In this document: positions 4,805 through 6,949 of the stretch, piece by piece
Layout: each line of letters starts with the position of its first letter
How positions within the stretch are numbered: position 1 is the stretch's first letter
Assembly: GCA_946482375.1 (NCBI GenBank)
Contig: CAMLRH010000141.1
Location: 1-6,949 of the forward strand
From: an uncultured Caulobacteraceae bacterium
GTDB taxonomy: Bacteria > Pseudomonadota > Alphaproteobacteria > Caulobacterales > Caulobacteraceae
Length of the DNA: 6,949 nucleotides
Direction: 5' to 3'
Notes under the pieces: generated by a model
Database searches by the model: none
The model's input: only the letters and a program-made list of their open reading frames with translations
Told to the model about the DNA's origin: nothing
Made by a program: the position numbers and the translations under genes

Positions 4805-5362
4805 GTGGGCAAGAACGGGCCAGTCAACATCGAGGAGGACGAAGCCGAGCAGCTGGTCGCTCGCTTCCGCGGCCCCTTGCTCGCCTTTTTCCGCCGCCGG
4901 GTGCGCGAGCCGCAGGACGCCGAGGACCTCACGCAGGAGGTCTTCCTGCGCCTCATGAGGCGCGACGAGGCCGTCCCCGTCGACAACCCGGAGATCTACG
5001 TCTTCCGCATCGCCGCCAACCTGCTGCGCGACCGCGCCCGCCGCGCCGCCAGCCACCGGGCGGCCGAACACACCAGCCTGGAGGATCTCGTCGAGGCCAC
5101 CATGGAGGCGCGGACCATCGAGGCCGCGCTGCTGGAGGATCGGGGCCCCGAGCGCGTCCTTCTCAGTCAGGAGACCCTGATGGAGGTGGTGCGCGCGCTC
5201 GACGAACTGGGCCCTGTGACCCGCGACATTTTCCTGCTCGCGCGCCTGGAGAAGATGAAGCACCGCGACATCGCCGCCGCCTATGGCATGGCCGTCAGCA
5301 CGGTCGAAAAGCACGTCGCGCGCGGCTCGGTGCATCTGGTCAGAAGGTTTGGTGTGCGATGA
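4805..5362 (+). CDS. FecI-like ECF sigma factor
   Basis: This 185-residue extracytoplasmic-function sigma factor directs RNA polymerase to the genes of a surface-signalling regulon. Sigma region 2 spans about residues 13-80: LVARFRGPLLAFFRRRV, then the DAEDLTQEVFLRLMRR core-binding helix and YVFRIAANLLRDRARR for -10 recognition. Region 4 spans about 123-182: VVRALDELGPVTRDIFLLAR, then KHRDIAAAYGMAVSTVEKHV, a helix-turn-helix for the -35. There is no region 1.1 or 3, as is normal for ECF factors. GTG 4805 is the best start, as it gives the usual family length. Its ribosome binding site is weak (CGGGG). In-frame GTG 4751 is the alternative, but the sequence between has no family look. The stop overlaps the fecR start (ATGA), so the two are coupled. 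Confidence 0.93.
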   Translation: MGKNGPVNIEEDEAEQLVARFRGPLLAFFRRRVREPQDAEDLTQEVFLRLMRRDEAVPVDNPEIYVFRIAANLLRDRARRAASHRAAEHTSLEDLVEATMEARTIEAALLEDRGPERVLLSQETLMEVVRALDELGPVTRDIFLLARLEKMKHRDIAAAYGMAVSTVEKHVARGSVHLVRRFGVR

Positions 5363-6390
5363 CCAACGCGATGACACCCGCAGCCACCGTCACCGACGAG
5401 ATGCTCGAGGCCGCCACCCTGTGGCGCCAGCGCCGCGACCAGGGCGAATGGACCATCGACGACGAGGCCGAGCTCGAAGTCTGGCTTCAGGCCGACGAGC
5501 GCCACGTCCACGCCTACGACATGGTCGGCGAAGTCCACGACTTCCTCGACCGCCACGCCGCCTCGCCCGAGCTGATCGGCGTGCGCCGCGACCTGCTCGG
5601 CCGTTTCCAGCGACAGGTCAGGGGCCGCTGGACCGGCAAACCCGCCCAGCCCAGCCGCCGTGCCATCGCCGCGGTCCTCGTCGCCGGCGTGGTCGGCGCC
5701 GCCGGCGGCCTGGTCGTCATGAACCAGGGCGAAGTCTATCGCACCGGCCTTGGCGAGCGGCGCGTGGTCATGCTCAAGGACGGCTCGACGCTGTCCCTCG
5801 ACGCCATTAGCCGGGTGAGCGTGCGCTACTCCAAGAACGAGCGGCGCCTGGAGCTCCAGCAAGGCCAGGCCCGGTTTGACGTCGCCCACGACACCTTGCG
5901 GCCGTTCAGCGTGGTCGCCCGTGATCGCGAGGTGATCGCCACCGGTACCGCCTTCAACATCGACATGGTCTCGCCCGAGGTGCGGGTGACCCTGATCGAG
6001 GGACGGGTCCTGGTTCTGCCCCGGGCGCCCAGCCTCCTGCGTCAGGAGCCGGCCGCGCGGAAGACGGTCGAGCTGCACGCTGGCCAGGCGCTGGTCGTCA
6101 AACCCACCGCCGCTGCCGACGTGGTCAAGCCGACCGACCTCGCGCAGGCCACCGCCTGGCAGCAGGGGCAGCTGATGTTCGAGGATGAGCCGCTGGGCCA
6201 GGCCGTCGAGCGCGTGAACCGCTACACCGAACGCAAGATCGTCGTCGCCGACGCCAGGGCCGCCGCCCTGCCGATCACCGGCGCGTTCAACGCCGGCGAC
6301 GTCAAAGCCTTCCTCGAGTCGGTCGACGAGTTCCATCCGGTGCAGGTCGTGTACGGCCCGGACGAGGTTGTTATCCAATCAAATCAATAA
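5359..6390 (+). CDS. FecR-type transmembrane anti-sigma factor and sensor
   Basis: This 343-residue inner-membrane protein should hold the preceding sigma factor and relay the signal from the outer-membrane receptor. The N-terminal cytoplasmic part (about 12-55) matches the FecR N-terminal (DUF4880) type, with ATLWRQRRDQGEWTIDDEAE followed by WLQADERHVHAYD. One membrane segment is at about 102-121, after basic residues (SRR), which puts the C-terminus in the periplasm. The FecR domain follows (about 125-220): VMLKDGSTLSLDAISRVSV, LELQQGQARFDVAHD, and PFSVVARDREVIATGTAFNI. A C-terminal STN-like part (DUF4974 type, about 268-340) carries LMFEDEPLGQAVERVNRYT. The 4-nt overlap with the sigma gene supports balanced production of the pair. 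All expected parts are present and the length is normal. Confidence 0.93.
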   Translation: MTNAMTPAATVTDEMLEAATLWRQRRDQGEWTIDDEAELEVWLQADERHVHAYDMVGEVHDFLDRHAASPELIGVRRDLLGRFQRQVRGRWTGKPAQPSRRAIAAVLVAGVVGAAGGLVVMNQGEVYRTGLGERRVVMLKDGSTLSLDAISRVSVRYSKNERRLELQQGQARFDVAHDTLRPFSVVARDREVIATGTAFNIDMVSPEVRVTLIEGRVLVLPRAPSLLRQEPAARKTVELHAGQALVVKPTAAADVVKPTDLAQATAWQQGQLMFEDEPLGQAVERVNRYTERKIVVADARAAALPITGAFNAGDVKAFLESVDEFHPVQVVYGPDEVVIQSNQ

Positions 6391-6401
6391 CATGGTTTGA
6401 A

Positions 6402-6432
6402 CGCGCACGATTTGCGCGAGGCCTCCTGGAGG
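6402..6432. repeat. Two small hairpins in the fecR-receptor gap
   Basis: CGCGCA/TGCGCG (6402-6407 and 6413-6418, 5-nt loop) is followed by CCTCC-T-GGAGG (6422-6432). They lie in the 126-bp gap after the fecR stop. No T-run follows, so termination is uncertain; they may reduce read-through. I see no clear FecI-type promoter for the receptor in this gap. Confidence 0.4.
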
Positions 6433-6516
6433 AATCCGGCACCGCGTGCGTCCATCCCAGCAGGAGCCGCCCAGCCAAGCGGCCCTGCAAACACAAGACC
6501 CAAGGGGGAGGGGCAC

Positions 6517-6949
6517 ATGGGCGCTCATCGAAGGAATATCCGCAAGCTTAGTCTGGCTGGAACCGCCATGGCCGGCGCACTCGGCCTGATGGCCGCTCCG
6601 GCCTACGCGCAAGAGCAGACGTTCGAGCTTGATGTCCCCTCGCAACGGCTGGACACGGCGCTGCGCGCCTTCGCCCAGCAGTCGCGCCAGCAACTCATGT
6701 TCGCGGTCGCCGACACCAAGGGTTTCAACGCCCCGGCGCTGAACGGCAGCTATACGGCCGACCAGGCGATCGGAACGCTGCTCGCGGGGACCGGCCTGGA
6801 GGTCCATCGAAACGCCGCCGGCGTCTTCCTGATCGCGAGCGCCTCCGACCCCCAGTCCGGCAGCGCCGCGGGGGGCGGCGCTGAGGTCGAGGCTCTGATC
6901 GTCACCGCGCAGAAGCGCGAAGAAGACATCCAGGACGTGCCGATCGCGA
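6517..6949 (+). CDS. TonB-dependent outer-membrane receptor with STN domain (5' part)
   Basis: The first 144 codons of a receptor gene that runs off the window. ATG 6517 follows a strong ribosome binding site (GGGGGAGGGG, 6504-6513). Residues 1-31 are a signal peptide: basic start (AHRRNIRK), hydrophobic core, and AYA|QEQ cleavage. Residues about 33-107 are an STN (secretin/TonB short N-terminal) domain, with PSQRLDTALRAFAQQSRQQL, then GSYTADQAIGTLLAGTGLEV and AGVFLIA. A Gly/Ser/Ala linker leads to a TonB-box-like EALIVTAQKRE (126-136) and the start of the plug (DIQDVPIA). The STN domain marks it as a transducer that contacts FecR, which fits the sigma-FecR pair upstream. The plug and barrel, which decide the substrate, are not visible, so iron, haem, glycan or another ligand cannot be told apart. 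Confidence 0.93.
   Translation, partial: MGAHRRNIRKLSLAGTAMAGALGLMAAPAYAQEQTFELDVPSQRLDTALRAFAQQSRQQLMFAVADTKGFNAPALNGSYTADQAIGTLLAGTGLEVHRNAAGVFLIASASDPQSGSAAGGGAEVEALIVTAQKREEDIQDVPIA

Noticed and set aside
4526..5377. Minus-strand open frame of 283 codons
   Set aside because: It is antisense to the ECF sigma gene and runs through the inverted repeats. It has no family features.
5281..6378. Minus-strand open frame of 365 codons
   Set aside because: It is the mirror of fecR, whose domains and overlap with the sigma gene are convincing. Its His/Gly/Val-rich content is typical of an antisense shadow.
6379..6807. Minus-strand open frame of 142 codons
   Set aside because: It is antisense to the receptor's signal peptide and STN domain, which have a clear ribosome binding site and family match on the plus strand.

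Overview
The window is GC-rich, with ATGA/GTGA-type gene overlaps and a codon bias towards GCC/CGC/GTC. The FecI-FecR-TonB receptor locus at its right end has an STN domain and a receptor start typical of Caulobacterales (Caulobacter, Phenylobacterium, Brevundimonas). I infer an alphaproteobacterium, probably Caulobacterales. No rRNA or tRNA gene fixes the taxon.

Region 1 (1-433) is an edge of broken genes. A minus-strand gene starts at 54 with a strong ribosome binding site and runs off the window. Divergent to it is the 5' stub of a Fic-family gene (218 to about 385), which stops just before the conserved inhibitory-motif region and is followed directly by the end of hipA. Region 2 (396-2085) is a complete hipBA toxin-antitoxin operon on the minus strand, close to E. 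coli HipA in length and motifs. Upstream of it is a ladder of four 18-bp palindromic operators starting at 1987, 2014, 2041 and 2068, exactly 27 bp apart. The best promoter overlaps the first operator and predicts a leaderless hipB transcript.

Region 3 (2178-4529) is a mobilization module. It holds a MobA/VirD2-type relaxase, a translationally coupled MobC-like accessory protein with ribbon-helix-helix features, and a candidate oriT. The oriT has an RK2-like nic core, CTATCCTGCC, and a 12-bp inverted repeat. An orphan beta-class DNA methyltransferase follows. No integrase, coupling protein or type IV secretion gene is visible, so this is either a fragment of an integrative conjugative element or plasmid, or a mobilizable island that relies on a helper.

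Region 4 (4530-4804) has no convincing gene and is dense in dyad symmetry, including a perfect 19-bp inverted repeat. It is the likely seam between the mobile module and the next locus. Region 5 (4805-6949, plus strand) is a cell-surface signalling operon: a FecI-like ECF sigma factor, a FecR anti-sigma/sensor overlapping it by 4 nt, and the first 144 codons of a TonB-dependent receptor with signal peptide, STN domain and TonB-box-like segment. Ligand binding to the receptor would signal through STN to FecR and release the sigma factor to transcribe the receptor gene. The substrate cannot be read from this window.
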